Positions 22,900-36,900 of a stretch of DNA of 64,000 bases are shown here, piece after piece (the first letter of the stretch is position 1; each line of letters opens with the position of its first letter). The notes beneath the pieces were generated by a model. The model was not told the origin of the DNA. It saw only the letters and a list, made by a program, of their open reading frames with translations, and ran no database searches. The stretch comes from Hofstenia miamia. Its lineage: Eukaryota; Xenacoelomorpha; Acoela; Hofsteniidae. Location of the stretch: the NCBI GenBank assembly GCA_900660155.1, contig CABFPE010000252.1:607790-671789 (forward strand), written 5' to 3'. A program made the position numbers and the translations under genes.

Positions 22900-25800
22900 T
22901 ACCTTCCTAAACATGGGAATCACATGTATATGGTAATTTTCAAAAATTGTGTAGAGTCATTCAGTTACAACCCAATGCTAAAATTATTTTTATTTGTTAA
23001 TTTCATTCTATTTCTACGTTAATTTTTACTATCTTATTATCAATGATGAATTTTATAGATGATGTTCAATTTTTGCTAATAGTGTTGTCCCCTCAATTAG
23101 ATGCAGGTGTTATTATTACTCAAATAATTTGTGAGGGAATTTGCTTTCTAGAAATATAAGCAAAGTGCAGGTAATTATTGCTCAATTGTATAAATACCTG
23201 TACATTAAGCTAATAGATGTTGTTTCACTCAAAACATGTTATTTTCTCTGATCATTATTTCATATCTCTGATCATTATTTCATAAGTAATTTTGATTTGA
23301 TAATGCAATAGGTCATCTGCAAAAGTTTGGGAATCTCTTCTTCTGAATTTCTAGCAGTGCCAAATCATGGACTGATTTAGGTCACATATATGTTTATGCA
23401 TAGGCTTTAAAACTTTGGCTTTCCAATTTAACATGTACATGCACTCAATAATAAAATACACTGTGGTGAAATCATGCCTGTTGGCTAGCACAAATGCATG
23501 GCAACTAAATGCTATTTATATATTGCCTTAGATCTAAAACAACTACTGAGACCTTCTATTTGGCTAGATAATAAATTGTGAGACATGTATGGAAGCACTG
23601 CACAATCAAGTTTCTAAACCTTTAGCTATGGACATAGTTTCAGTGTGATGCTGTGGAATTGGACAGTGAAGTAATACTAATTCCAAAAATTTCATTTGAA
23701 AGTCTTGCTATTTTTACTTTAAGTAAAGAACATATGTTTGCCAACTTATAACATGAAAGAAATATGCCATCACTTGTAGAATTACTCCACAGTATATGAT
23801 AAATTGGTGATATCAAATCCCAACAATTTATATATATCCAATATGGAATTCCATTATTTCCAATGGCTGTTTTCCTACAATGTCAGATATGATATGCCAC
23901 TACATTAATGCAGAGTCACTTGGGTCCCCTTTTTGATTTTATTCTTCTAGTTATTCAGGCACTCAGAAATTAGAGTCACATCACTGTAACATCATGATTT
24001 TGTTATTTGTTGCTATCAATTTGTATCAATTTCTTTTAAATCAATTTGTCTATTTTTTTAGTGCAGTTATTCGATCAAATTATTATTTGTCCTCTCAATC
24101 TAAACCAAAATGTGATTGCTCATTTAAATTTTGCGAGGGAACTCCTATACAAGTTGTAAACATTAAGCTGGTAATAATTTATGACATTTGTAATAAATAC
24201 CTGAGCAACTTGTAGTAAAAGCAGAATATAATTAGTCTTACTCCAATCATGTTTGGTCTTTTTTGATTTATTTATATTCTAACCCTTTTTAGATTTCGTC
24301 ATGGATTTTAATTTGATAATTTCTACTTAAGATCCAGTGACAATTTGGAAGGAAACTGCACTGGGTCTGGGGTAACAAATAGCTCCTTAACAGTGAAAGC
24401 CCAAATCATGGTCACTTTAGGTTACAGCTATGTGTAAGTGTAGGGAATAAGAACTTTTTATTTGATCATTTTACTTTGTACATGCACATAACATTAACAC
24501 ACTGCAAATATACTATGCTGTTGGTGAACGTCAATGCACAGTAATTATGTGCCTTTTGTTTATTATTTATTTACATGAGCTGAGACAATAGAACTCTGAG
24601 ATAAATTGTTTATTGAGCTAGAAATTAATACTTGAGACACACAATTAGCACCTTGGCGAGAAAGGATGGCTTCATGGATATGGCTTTGGCATGATGCCAT
24701 GTGAATTGGTGACTGCTGGAAGTCTGTTCTCTATGGAATTTCTGTTTTTCTTAAGTGAATCAGTGAACCACCAATGCTTTGTTCTTTTGTTGGAATGAGA
24801 GTCACTCTCTACAATGGTAAACTTTGCAACCTTTGATCTTAACTCTTGATTTTCCCAGTACCTCTATAGTAGCCAGAGCTCCCCACCATTTTACATGGTG
24901 ACCCTGATGTGATGCTGGAAAAATTAGGGTGTCCATTGAACTCTCTACTCTATTCTGTTGAAAGTTACTGATGTGGCCACCTGATTCTGCCTGGTGATTG
25001 TAACATAGTGCTGAGCTGTTACAGTTTCTATAGTGTACTTGGTTTTGTTCTTTCTCTTTGGTGTGAACCAGCTGGGATAGTTGTTTCCCCTGGCCGTGAA
25101 TCAACTTTACTACCAATCAATGCATAACTTTACCTTTTATGTTATTTTTACACTGCAATTCTGTACTCTGAAGCAGTCACCAATCATTGACATTATTTTT
25201 ACTTGCTTTGGTTGTTACTTTGTTGTTGTCTTGTTCTTCTAGAATTTGGATCTATTACCATACCCTACACTGTGCTGTTTACTGTTACTAGTTTTTGTTC
25301 CTCTGAACCCAGTTGGAGTTTCACTCTCAAGTTGTTGGAATTGCTTTTCTGTAATTTTCTTACATTTTCTCCTTGATAGATTTCAATAGTTTTTCTTGGA
25401 ATGGTACTCCCACTCAGGTTCTCCCCAGTGTGAAAGCTGCCCCTCACACCATTGTATTTAATTCATTACTTGATTTTTCTTCTCCTACTCATGTTTACCA
25501 GTCACCATCTGCAACTTTTCATCCCTTGCTTTTGGATCCCTTTCAAAGTTGCCCCAGTCACCACCTTCTCCAGGGCCTCAACCCTCTGAGGTTGAACAAC
25601 TCTGAGCAGCTCTTGCCAAGCAAACCAATCAATGTATCATTTGTGAAGAATGTCTNNNNNNNNNNNNNNNNNNNNNNNNNNNNNNNNNNNNNNNNNNNNN
25701 NNNNNNNNNNNNNNNNNNNNNNNNNNNNNNNNNNNNNNNNNNNNNNNNNNNNNNNNNNNNNNNNNNNNNNNNNNNNNNNNNNNNNNNNNNNNNNNNNNNN

Positions 25801-27360
25801 NNNNNNNNNNNNNNNNNNNNNNNNNNNNNNNNNNNNNNNNNNNNNNNNNNNNNNNNNNNNNNNNNNNNNNNNNNNNNNNNNNNNNNNNNNNNNNNNNNNN
25901 NNNNNNNNNNNNNNNNNNNNNNNNNNNNNNNNNNNNNNNNNNNNNNNNNNNNNNNNNNNNNNNNNNNNNNNNNNNNNNNNNNNNNNNNNNNNNNNNNNNN
26001 NNNNNNNNNNNNNNNNNNNNNNNNNNNNNNNNNNNNNNNNNNNNNNNNNNNNNNNNNNNNNNNNNNNNNNNNNNNNNNNNNNNNNNNNNNNNNNNNNNNN
26101 NNNNNNNNNNNNNNNNNNNNNNNNNNNNNNNNNNNNNNNNNNNNNNNNNNNNNNNNNNNNNNNNNNNNNNNNNNNNNNNNNNNNNNNNNNNNNNNNNNNN
26201 NNNNNNNNNNNNNNNNNNNNNNNNNNNNNNNNNNNNNNNNNNNNNNNNNNNNNNNNNNNNNNNNNNNNNNNNNNNNNNNNNNNNNNNNNNNNNNNNNNNN
26301 NNNNNNNNNNNNNNNNNNNNNNNNNNNNNNNNNNNNNNNNNNNNNNNNNNNNNNNNNNNNNNNNNNNNNNNNNNNNNNNNNNNNNNNNNNNNNNNNNNNN
26401 NNNNNNNNNNNNNNNNNNNNNNNNNNNNNNNNNNNNNNNNNNNNNNNNNNNNNNNNNNNNNNNNNNNNNNNNNNNNNNNNNNNNNNNNNNNNNNNNNNNN
26501 NNNNNNNNNNNNNNNNNNNNNNNNNNNNNNNNNNNNNNNNNNNNNNNNNNNNNNNNNNNNNNNNNNNNNNNNNNNNNNNNNNNNNNNNNNNNNNNNNNNN
26601 NNNNNNNNNNNNNNNNNNNNNNNNNNNNNNNNNNNNNNNNNNNNNNNNNNNNNNNAGCTGCTGAAGCCTGGCAGAGAGAGAAGCACCTACAGGACGCCAT
26701 TACCACTCTGACAATTCAAGTTGATAGTTTAACAACACCATCATCTGCACTCCCATTGCCACAGAGCACTCCTTATTCTGCACTCTGCTCACCTAGACAC
26801 TCTGAATGTGTAACTTGTGATGTCTTAAAAGAAGCCTTGGATGCTTTCTCTGAATGTGTCTCAGATCAAGTTTCACAAATGATTAAGGCACATCTCCCAA
26901 GTGCCCCTGTCATAATTAACACTACCCAATTGATGCTACAATTCATTACTCCAGTCACTTTGTACACAATTGGAGGTCCCACCTTCATGCAGTCTGCCAT
27001 CACTCACATGTATGTTACTAATACAGTTTCAGTTCCAACTTTGCCTCCATTACTGAAGTGTTATGCCATGTCTGCAACCTTCAGTGGACCATGCTTTACT
27101 AAGTCTATCTTGCCCACAACTGCTGTTGGAAAAGAGGAAAAGAAACTGCTAACCTATTCAATTGCCATTCTATATTGCCTAAGTTCACTGGAAAGATCAA
27201 TGAAATCTCACAGTCTTTTGAAGAGTGGTTTTTCCTCTTTGAGTTGACAATGAGGCAGTACAAAGCCACTTAGGATGCTGCTGTTGCACATTCAGCAAGA
27301 ACTGTTCTCTGTAGATCTCATCATTATCAACACTTGGTAGTTAATATTCATAGTATACAG
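22900..27360 (+). mobile_element. old LTR-retrotransposon-like fossil (LTR-like repeats plus gag-like region)
   Basis: Fossil region, broken and old. Two diverged copies of a ~550-600 bp sequence lie in the same orientation at about 23084-23660 and 24085-24720. They share ordered blocks and look like LTRs or LTR fragments, one possibly from a separate copy. Just after the second copy a 'TTGGCGAGAAAGGATGG' stretch could be a primer-binding site. Further on, 25373 to about 27340 is gag-like in character: low-complexity, Pro/Ser-rich start, then a region resembling the capsid part of Gypsy-type gag proteins. A 1000-N gap removes the middle. No polymerase region is visible. Family (Gypsy/Metaviridae-like) is tentative. 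Confidence 0.4.
25656..26655. other. assembly gap of exactly 1000 N
   Basis: The round length suggests a placeholder for a gap of unknown size. Any protein reading across it is meaningless. Confidence 0.98.
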
Positions 27361-27368
27361 ATATAGAA

Positions 27369-29010
27369 TTAACACTAGAAGCACCAGACTTTAAATTTTC
27401 TTAAAAGCTTCAAAACCCATTTATTGATGATTTTTATATAATGTTTTGTAAATTGCTACAAATATACCCAAAATCTTAGTAACATATTATAAATGATATT
27501 GAAAACATAAATTCATGTAAATATTCATGTACACATATTGCATTGTCCTATTACAATAATAAAAAGGGTGAGAATAGTTTGTGTAAATATTTCAAAGAGA
27601 TGCGAATATTTTGCAGCAAGAGTTTCATAGCTAATTGTCCTCAATTATCATGGATTACTAAATATATTCCAATTTCATTTGATAGAATTGCTGCAAAAGT
27701 GTGCAAGAGTGTAGAAATTTCAAGCATACCAGTATCATTTGTCATTTGTATTGTCTCAATGAATGTCCACTCAACATTTCCTGTAAACAATGATAAATCT
27801 TCCAAATGATGTATCTGGAGATGACACTGAACAAGATTTAGAAGAGGTAGAGGACAATACTGATGAACAGGTATTACATGATATTTCATATTCAACAAGC
27901 AGCAGTGATGAAAATTTAGACCTCTTGTCAGATAGCAGTCTTAAAGAGATTGACAATGAAAATAATTCACTTCAAGCACGAGATGGAAATGAATCTACAA
28001 TAATTGGAAATACACAGGGAGCTAGACGTGGTAAAATTCAAAGACAAAATATAGTAAACCAGCCTGAAGATGTAATACGAGGTTGTGCTAGCATCATAAC
28101 TCCATTAGACGCATGGAAACTTCTCTTTGATAATTGGATGCTGAATTTTATTGTTTATTGTACAAATGCTTTTGCTAATGAAATGATGATTGGAATCTAA
28201 CAAGAGATGAACTAGAAAAATTTGTGGGACTACTGTACCTAAAAGGAATTACATGTCGATGAAATTATCCATTGGAATAACTATGGTCAACGACATATGG
28301 ATGTCCCATATTCAATAAGATACTGTCCATTTGGTACACATGTTTTGCAAACACTTATGTAACCTCTGAACAACAAAGGATACAATGTAACTATTGATAC
28401 TTTTTTTACTTCCTAACAACTTGCTTATCTTATGCTCCAAGTCCGAACAACAATAGTTGGAAATGCGCGTTGATATCGCGGCGAACTTCCTCCTCCCCAA
28501 AACTTAGGACTGCATGATTCTGCAATGTGGCAAGTTGCAACTTACCAGATATCAAGCGCGACCAAAAAGAGTTGTGCATATACTTTCTAAACAGCATAGT
28601 GGTGCTGTTTATCAATAAGATGGTAAGAAGAAGCCTGAAAGTGTATTCTTTTATAATAAGAATAAATATGCAGTTGATCTACTAACCAGTATGTGTCGTC
28701 AAAATTCGACAAAATTGGGCTGTAGTGGCCCCTGGCCATTGTTTTAATATTTTTGATATAGCTGAAATGAACGCATGGGTTATGTATATAAAACAAACCC
28801 ATTCTGATATCAGTAGACGCACTTTTCTGCAACAACTGTCGAAAGAGCTCACCAAAGACGTTGATATTCAGACTACTCAATACTCTTTTAGCCCAACTCT
28901 CCAAAAGCAAGTTACTTGTCAGATTAATGTTTATTGTGAACAGATAGAACTGTGAATTTGTGCTGAATTTGCAGTAAACCTGATTGTAGGAAGTGCTAGT
29001 TATTAGGCTT
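27369..29010 (+). mobile_element. piggyBac-family DNA transposon, degenerate
   Basis: A TTAA at 27369-27372 is followed by 'CACTAGAAGCACC', in keeping with the TTAA target and the 'CCCTAGA'-like terminus of piggyBac elements. The right terminus was not recognised. The transposase remnant within is listed separately. Confidence 0.65.
27790..29010 (+). pseudogene. piggyBac transposase remnant
   Basis: The N-terminal acidic stretch 'DDTEQDLEEVEDNTDEQVL' and 'TPLDAWKLLFDNWMLNFIV' match the start of the piggyBac DDE region. 'TRDELEKFVGLLYLKGI' is the following block. After a disordered middle with several stops, 'PGHCFNIFDIAEMNAWVMYI' and 'HSDISRRTFLQQLSKEL' match the conserved 'D.A..NAW.LY' and 'R..FL..L...L' blocks. 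A final 'CSKPDCRKC' at about 28974-29001 is the C-terminal cysteine-rich motif. At least four frame changes or stops make it non-functional. Confidence 0.85.
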
Positions 29011-29099
29011 CAGCAGGATTAGACTATTTTTATATTTAGTTCCATTTAATCTCAATCCCATGCAATTTAATCTTTCGATAGTTCCATTGAAACCACAAC

Positions 29100-29430
29100 A
29101 TAGCTTTCATTATTGATCAAAATTAAACAAATTTTGAGTAACATTCTGAAATCGGTGGCTCCAGGTTCTTCACTTCATTTCTGTCCCCAGAGTAGTAGAG
29201 GCCGCAAGAAGGAGATCTCACTTTTTTCTGATTGGTCGAGAGGTGGGTAGAAGTCTGTTACACTTTTTTCTGATTGGTCGAGAGGTGGGCAGAAGTCTGT
29301 TNCGGTGGCTCCAGGTTCTTCACTTCATTTCTGTCCCCAGTCCACTGAAATATTTTTTTCAAGTCTCTTGTGACTGAGAGCAGTTAATGCAATGGGACTG
29401 AGTGGGTGGTCCCGTAAAATCGGTATGTTA
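29100..29430. repeat. repeat with local duplications around a single N
   Basis: A 38-bp stretch starting 'CGGTGGCTCCAGGTTCTTCA' occurs at 29153 and again at 29303, just after the single N at 29302. Between them a 42-bp unit starting 'CACTTTTTTCTGATTGGTCG' is present twice (29219-29260, 29261-29301). The region is related to 37456-37510 ('GAAATCCGTGGTACCAGCTC'), so it is part of a dispersed repeat family. Confidence 0.75.
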
Positions 29431-30945
29431 GACAAGTGCAATCCCTGGTTTATTTGAAACCGAGAAGGTAGACTTAATTCAATTTTGTAGAGCTTTGATC
29501 ATGGCCTTAACCAAGGCCATTTAAATTTCATATTATCTAGTAATTACTTCAGTTAATTTCAGTCCCATTTCTATTCAAAATCGAAATAAAATTTAATAAT
29601 TTGAAAGTTATATATGCAAGGTGATGATATATAGAAAACTCATGCAATAAACTTTTTATAGATAATTATTTAATTGCGGTTTTAAAAATTATTAAATAAT
29701 TTATATATGCACATACAGATTTGGGACCAGAATTAGAACAGTAGGTTAGACGCAACAAACAGGGTCCATCCGTTAAAATTTCGAAAATCGTTAGCGACAA
29801 TTTCAATATTGATGCATGGAAAATAGAATTGCCTTAGTTGTTACAATGTAGTGATGAGAGTATTTAACCAAATTCTGTGGTGGTAGTCGCTCGGCTTTGT
29901 ATGATTCGCACTAATTTTTTGCTATTATAATGCATTTGCTGACTGTTCATACAAAAAGCATATTTATATTTAAAAAAAATGGAGGAATTTTGAACATCTT
30001 CAATAACATTGAGAATGTCTTTTTTGACATTTCATATCCATAAATTTCAATTCCAACATCTGGAAATGGAATGGAAATTAATGTTTCCATATGCAACCTG
30101 CAAACGTGATATATACTATTCAATGTGAAATCAACACAACTCCAGTTGATACGAAGAATTTAATAATTTAATTTCGAGTCGGGTACTCGACTCGAAATTT
30201 CTGGTACTGTTTAACAGTTAGTATTTGTTTGTCTAATATTATAATCATTCATGCGATCAACATAAAACTATGCTTTTGTTTATTATCTGTAAGAGCTTAT
30301 TCTCGTTCATTGAGAACTACTGAAAATATTAATACAATATTATTGCAAAGAGTATATATAAAATATCATCCGTAACCATCTATTTAATGTCAAAATCTAG
30401 AGAATCCAAGTATAGACTAATGTTTTATTGAAAACAATTTTTAAGACATTGGAATTCAGTAATCTAATTTGTAACAGTTCTGTAAGTTTGCGTTATGACG
30501 TCAACGAAACTTCAAGGTTCAGATGGAATACATGTTTATTACTAATGAACCTAGATGAAATGAAATTTGGTAAATGATAGTTGGAGTATAATTTAAATTA
30601 ATAGTTTATTAGTAATTGCAAAGCACAAGTTGATATTGTAACGAATTATTTGAGAATATTAATAAAATTACTATTGGGATGCGGCACAAAAGTGAAATTG
30701 TAAATAGATTTGGGAAGATGTTTTAGGAAACTATTGATTATTTGAAGTACAATTTTCTTATGTGGGAAAAATTGCTGAATAAATAAAAAGTTCCAATGAA
30801 ATTAAAAACTGGAATTTAAAGAAATGAATAATCAGATATGCCTACTTATAGCAATGAAAAATTACACAAATCAACATCAAATTAAAAAATGAAACTAGCA
30901 TATATTGCAAAATAAAAAAATAAAGTTTAATTGTTTGTGAATAAA
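29431..30945. other. intergenic; short palindrome
   Basis: No gene seen. 30173-30198 forms a hairpin ('TTTCGAGTC', 8-nt loop, 'GACTCGAAA') that resembles hAT subterminal motifs. The rest is unremarkable AT-rich DNA downstream of the secreted-protein gene. Confidence 0.45.
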
Positions 30946-33900
30946 TCAGTTTCTTTTAAAAATGGTGACAAAGTGGGATTTTGTCTGCCAATCAGTAGCA
31001 GGGAGCTTAACAGCAAACTTCGTATCGAAATTTGAAGAAGGAAACTCCTCACCCATGAAAACTTTTTCCGATCTTTTATCAATCTAAAATCTCAAATTAG
31101 TAGTAGCATATAATGAAATTTTATGTATTGAAGTACATATAGAGCTATAGCTGAAGTTGCCCTAGAGCAGTAAGATTATTTAATAACAAGAACCTAAGTA
31201 TAAAACGTGGATAATGTCTTGCATCAATTTATCAAAATATACGTCACTATTAACATCAAGCCACATTTTTAAGGAATTTGGAAATTCTGAAATATGAACA
31301 CATCCATTGATGAATGTGCCCGAACGTAATGTTGAAAATTTGAACTAAAGTGCGCAACTGCGTACGCAGGGTTTTCTGACGGGGGAAGAGGATCAAGTGA
31401 GTGACTAAAAATGCAGAACATTTTTGTATTTGACCATTAAAAAACAATTTTGAAACCCTGAAGGGGACATTACACCATGTCCGTGTCGTCCCTTGCGTAC
31501 ACCACTGGCTGTGCCGAAATATTTGATAATGCCCTATTTTTCAATAAAAGCGGTTAATCAGGAGATCGAAAGCCCATGGAGGCAATTACTGTACAAATTT
31601 TAATTATTTCATTTAATATGGAGAGATCACTTAAACCAATTGCGGAGTGCGCAAAGCCAGAAGTCGCCTTGCTTCCAGATTTTGGATATCATATTAATTC
31701 AAGTTAAGAATTTTTTCAATAAACCATGAAAAATTTAAAAAATTCTTGGCAATATAAGGTTAAATAAGAAATTTCAGTAAACTTCGAAACCAATCTAAAA
31801 TATAAAATGTAAATACTCTTTTATAACTGAAGAACACAGCTGAAAAAATTTACACCTTAGTGGAATTTGAACAAAGCTGAGTTTCTATATGGAAATGCTT
31901 GTATTCGCAGCACAGTTGGAATCGGGTACAAAATTTGGAACCGAAATCGAACCGATTTTTTAAACACGTACCCAAAACCGAATGTACCCGAAATTTCCCA
32001 AAAATGCACAGCATCTTACCCGAATCCTACCCGAAATGCCGGACGGCATAAGTTCGCTATTGTTATTTTGAATGCGTCAGCATTAATATTAACTGTTAAT
32101 TATAATTGTAGCTGTGCTAATAGTGACCTGTTTCTAAAAACCTAACATGCAAACGCCATCAATAAACAAATAAATAATTATCGAATTAAGGCCTTCTTAG
32201 TGAACTTTGAAGTAGCTGGCGTTTTCCCAGAACATGTGGGCTTACCCTAAACCGTACCCGATTTTTCTAGGATTTTGTACCCGAACCCGAACCGATTCCA
32301 ACTCTGATTCGCAGAACTTAACATTATGAAGTAACAGTTTTTCGTTGAAATTTAGATTAGATTTCGAAAATAAATCATGTCATTCACAAATTTGTAATAG
32401 GAAATTATTATCATTCAGTAAATTCACAAAACAAAATCTTACAGATATATATCGATCCAAAACGATGGATAATGTTTTTTCTGGATTTTGGTTTTGATTG
32501 TTATAAATAAATTCCATCTTTTGGCCGGTTTTTACAGTTGAGCCCAGAACTCCGAAGTTTGACTTGATATTTAAGGCTGTAACTAAGTAGTTGCCTCTTT
32601 CATCATTCTCACATGAATCATTGTTTTTTCCACAAAATGACCACATTATAGCCCAATGAATGATCACATCACCTCGGTTAACCTAAATGTAAATGAACCT
32701 CGTAACCTAAAATGATAAGTAACAATATCTGCAGTTTACCTCAAGCTTTGTGCAAACATCATGATGTCATACTTAATAACTGACTTGTGATAACAAAGGT
32801 AATAATTTCGAATGTTTAACAAGGATGTATTTTTTCACTGCTTATTCAAATAATTGATAAATTACAAGGCAAAGCCAAATTTCTAAATAAAATGTTACTT
32901 CAACATTTTCATGCTTCAATGTTAACAGAAATACTAAATTTTCACTCTCAATATATTCCTTCCACATTTTCGATATTTTGGTTACTGAATGAGAATGTTG
33001 AAGTAATCCCTAAGCAGGGGCATGATATTCAAACTAAATGTCTGATTAAATACCTCATCTAAAGTCTCAATGAAAAAATTATCATTTTGCAACATTTATT
33101 TTTGAAGTATGGGATGCTTACAGTATTTTCTAAATGGTATATTGAACAGACTGCTTCTACATATCATAAAAGTGTTCAAATATTTTTAAGAAGGTCCATG
33201 TGATTTCATTAAGTATTCGATTTTAAGAATTACATAGATCTTTCAAAATTGTATAATTAGCAACCAAGGTGTCTAGATAATTTAGAATTATTTACCAATG
33301 TTAATTATTGGTGAATATTTCGTGTTTCCAGTTTTTCTTAAATATTTAGTCAAGAGTCCCAGTTCTACAGAATCTTAATTCATCAACCAATGTACTAAGT
33401 CTCAAAGCGCTGTTTATCATATTTGGTAGGGCATGAGAAATAGAGAATTCTGCCTCGTTGTAAATCTTTGAATGTTAGTTGTTTCGTCATGTCTTAGGGA
33501 TTATTAGAAAATTTCGACATACTGCCCTACTCAAATCCGCGTTTAAAATTCTACATTTTTTAAATACCTTTTCAGTTTCATTCTTGCCAATCGGAATGTG
33601 ACCGCTCGATTTTAGCATTACCGCTTCTACTCGAATGTAAAAGTATTTATTCATTTTTCCATATTTCTGAATGCTTTTGCATTTAAGGGGATGGTTCTTT
33701 ATGAGTTTATCAGAGCCATAAGCTTCTTCCATGTATAGTCTATTTCTGCAGTAAATTCCATATTCCTTTGATCCTAAAAAACTCACATTATATGGAAATA
33801 TAGGATGAGATCTGATATGATCATCTATAAAAAATACGATATTTCTTCGAGAACTCGCCTTTTCAATCCGAGAAATCTACACGGAGCTTAGGCAAAGAAT

Positions 33901-36900
33901 ATTCTATTTATACTTGTTAACCGAAAAATATTTTTGTAAAGGAATTTGATGATCGGGGTTTTCACTTTGTGACAGAATTTATTATATTTTGATTTTGATT
34001 ACGAATGTTTGTCTTGTTATAATAATCCCCTGAAAAAAAAGTTTTAAGGTTTTTAAGACCATCATAGATTAAATCTATTTGGCTAAAGAGGCATTGATAC
34101 TGCAGTTGGCCAATGAAATGGAATGGATTGGATATTGAACATGAAATCTTTATATGAGGCGACTACTGATATGAATGCAATTTAATAGAAACTTGACTTC
34201 GGAATTTTACAATTTCTTGTCAAAATCTATAATAGGAATGTCCGATTAATTGTATTTGGGATTGATAAAATCATTTACCAATTTACAAGCATTTGTTTTG
34301 ATTACTTAGAACAGTTAAATAATCAAATGCATGCCTCCAAGTTAAACAAGAGCAAACACATGGCTTAATAGAGGTGCATGGACATAAATCATTTTTCAAT
34401 TTAGATTTCAAATAATTATTGAAAAACAGTTAAAATAGTTGTTCTTAGGGCAATTGCAAGTGTGATTTTTCACATAATGTTAACGTTTAACACGATACGA
34501 GAAGCCTTATCGACCTGTAGAAGGCTAAATACTTTTTAGATATTGCAATGACAGACAGTTGTATAGTATGTCAGGTTTCCAACATTGATTTTTTATTGAT
34601 TAAATAAAAATTTCTTTGAAAAAAACTTAAAAACATATTAAAAACTGAGATGTAAGATCGATTTTCATTATCTGTTTTATTTAATATACTGAAAATTTCA
34701 CTCTTTTTAAATCAAGTCTGAGATGTTCTATCAAAAAATCCCGCGTACGCCCCTTACCGTTGATATTAATATCAATTGAAATGTCAACTCAATTGATATT
34801 GAGTTGATATTGATAATAAAAAAATTTGTATTGACATTATTGATTTGAATTGATCACATTAATCAATCTCTGATCTAACATACTATAGTTCGCCAGTATA
34901 TTGCACTTTACAAATCTAATTATTGTTGATTAACGAATAAATGAACCAATAACATACAGACAAGGAATCCTAATCAAATTCATATGTTGACTTGTCAAAG
35001 ATTGTATTACATTTTTATCTAATTTATTAAGCTTTTGGTTTATTTCATTTCAATAAAGACCAGTTATTCGTGATACAAAAGAAAACTGAATTCAACGCAA
35101 CAGTGCTGGTATCATGATGGTGTATTATCTTATTTTACTGCAATAGACCTTTGATAATTAATGTTGGAGCTGAAGCAATGTAGATAAAATTTGATGAGGA
35201 TCTGCATAGCGAATTGTTCGCCTTTTTTAATAAAGACTTATGAATATATAATGTTGTGTATTGCTTCTTGAAAGAGAAGTACTAAGCACAGACTTACCGA
35301 ATCTAATGATTAAATCCTTCACTGCTGTATGGTGCTATTAAGATTAAGACAACCTATTAAATCAAAGACTCTTGCCCAATCATTTCTTCCAATTATAGTG
35401 TCAGAGTGAAATGAATAGTTGACAATCATATGATTGACACTTCTAAACTTCGATTTGGCAGCCACTGAAGACAGGCTATCACGCGAAGAACTCGAATTAG
35501 CTGATATTACGACTTTTTGTAGTTTTCGAAGGGTTTGCTATATCATTTATCTAGCAAAATTTTGTTTTCAGTCATTAATTGCAATTTTCTATTTATAATT
35601 ATTCATTGCAAATATAGAAAATATCTGTAACTGAAGCTCCAACATCAATGACTTAGTTTACAATTAAATTTCAATGATATTCTATTGACTGTTTTTTAAT
35701 TCTGTTGACATAAGTTAATATATTTCAATTTGTAGCAAACTTTATTTTTTGTTTAGTGCCACTATGGCAGCAAATTCTTATTGTTATTATTATCTCAATC
35801 CTTTCCAGAACTTCAAGCTGGGGTGTCTCTCAACTCGGGGAATTTACCAGCTCCCAGGGAGTCTGAGAGATTTCTTCAGGACTCTAGAAGTGAGTAACAG
35901 CTCTACCCTCCCCTCTTTGGTAATCCTAAATCCTCAAAATATCTTTTATACTCATACTACTTATCTTCTAGTCCATGCTGCCTACTCAAATTCTAATGTA
36001 CAATTCATCCCACCTTGTCCTACCTGAACTTACACTCATTTTGTGCTAACTTCGCACATCCTCCTATCAGATGGCCCCAACTCTTTCTTGCATAGCCTAC
36101 AATTATCACTTACCTCACATATTTGTCTATGTCCTTCTTTAACCAGTTTGTCCTTATTGCTTGCTATTGTGCTGCTATTATCAATGCTTCTGTTTCTCTC
36201 TTTAGTCTTGCGTTCTTTAGCCACCATGTTGCTCTCTTGTTTATCACACTTTTCTGTATTCCTCCAATATTCTCCATGCATTGCCTTCTGCCTATGTCTT
36301 TTATCTCACTACTTCTATGCTAATGCTGTATGTCTTCTTTCAACCTCTGTTCTTATATTCCTTAACTGCATAGCGACCTCAAGTAGTGACCCCTAGGTTG
36401 CTCTTCTAAGTTGTAATTATTGTAATTGTTATTATTATTAATTGATATTTATTCAAAAAGCTATTGATTTGATTTGAAATTATGTTATGACAATATTTTA
36501 TACGTATAAAAAATGTCACTTATTACAAGTGCAAATTTGATATCAAGTAAATCGAAATAGTTTACCACGCTCAGCCAAAAAATCAACGTCGAAAAATCCT
36601 CTCATTTGATGTGGAAATCCGGACGCACGTCCTTGCAATGGAACTCCTCTGCTATTGTACTCCATAGCGCTGTCCAATGTGATGTAAATGTCTTCATTGC
36701 TTTGTGATTCTGATTCGCACGAGCCGCGTGAAATTCTGATTGAGTGATATTGGATCTACAAACATTCAATCATTAATAACAGTTAAATAAGCGTAGACTA
36801 CATCATGTATTCTCAAATAATCTTAACCTTAGATGTTTGATACGTATGATCACAATGTAATCTCTAGTTAATCCCATTAAATTCCCAAACAAAATATGAC

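Noticed and set aside
25373-27247. A 624-residue open frame on the plus strand, and long minus-strand frames over the same place
   Set aside because: More than half is the 1000-N gap; only the flanks are real, and they belong to the LTR-element fossil.
36043-36396. Plus-strand open stretch rich in Leu and Ser
   Set aside because: Antisense of the R4-type LINE end, which is recognisable on the minus strand.
36566-36755. Alternative reading of exon 2 in another frame, also open for about 50 codons
   Set aside because: It hits a stop before the donor, while the chosen frame is open to the GT and matches the phase of both neighbours.
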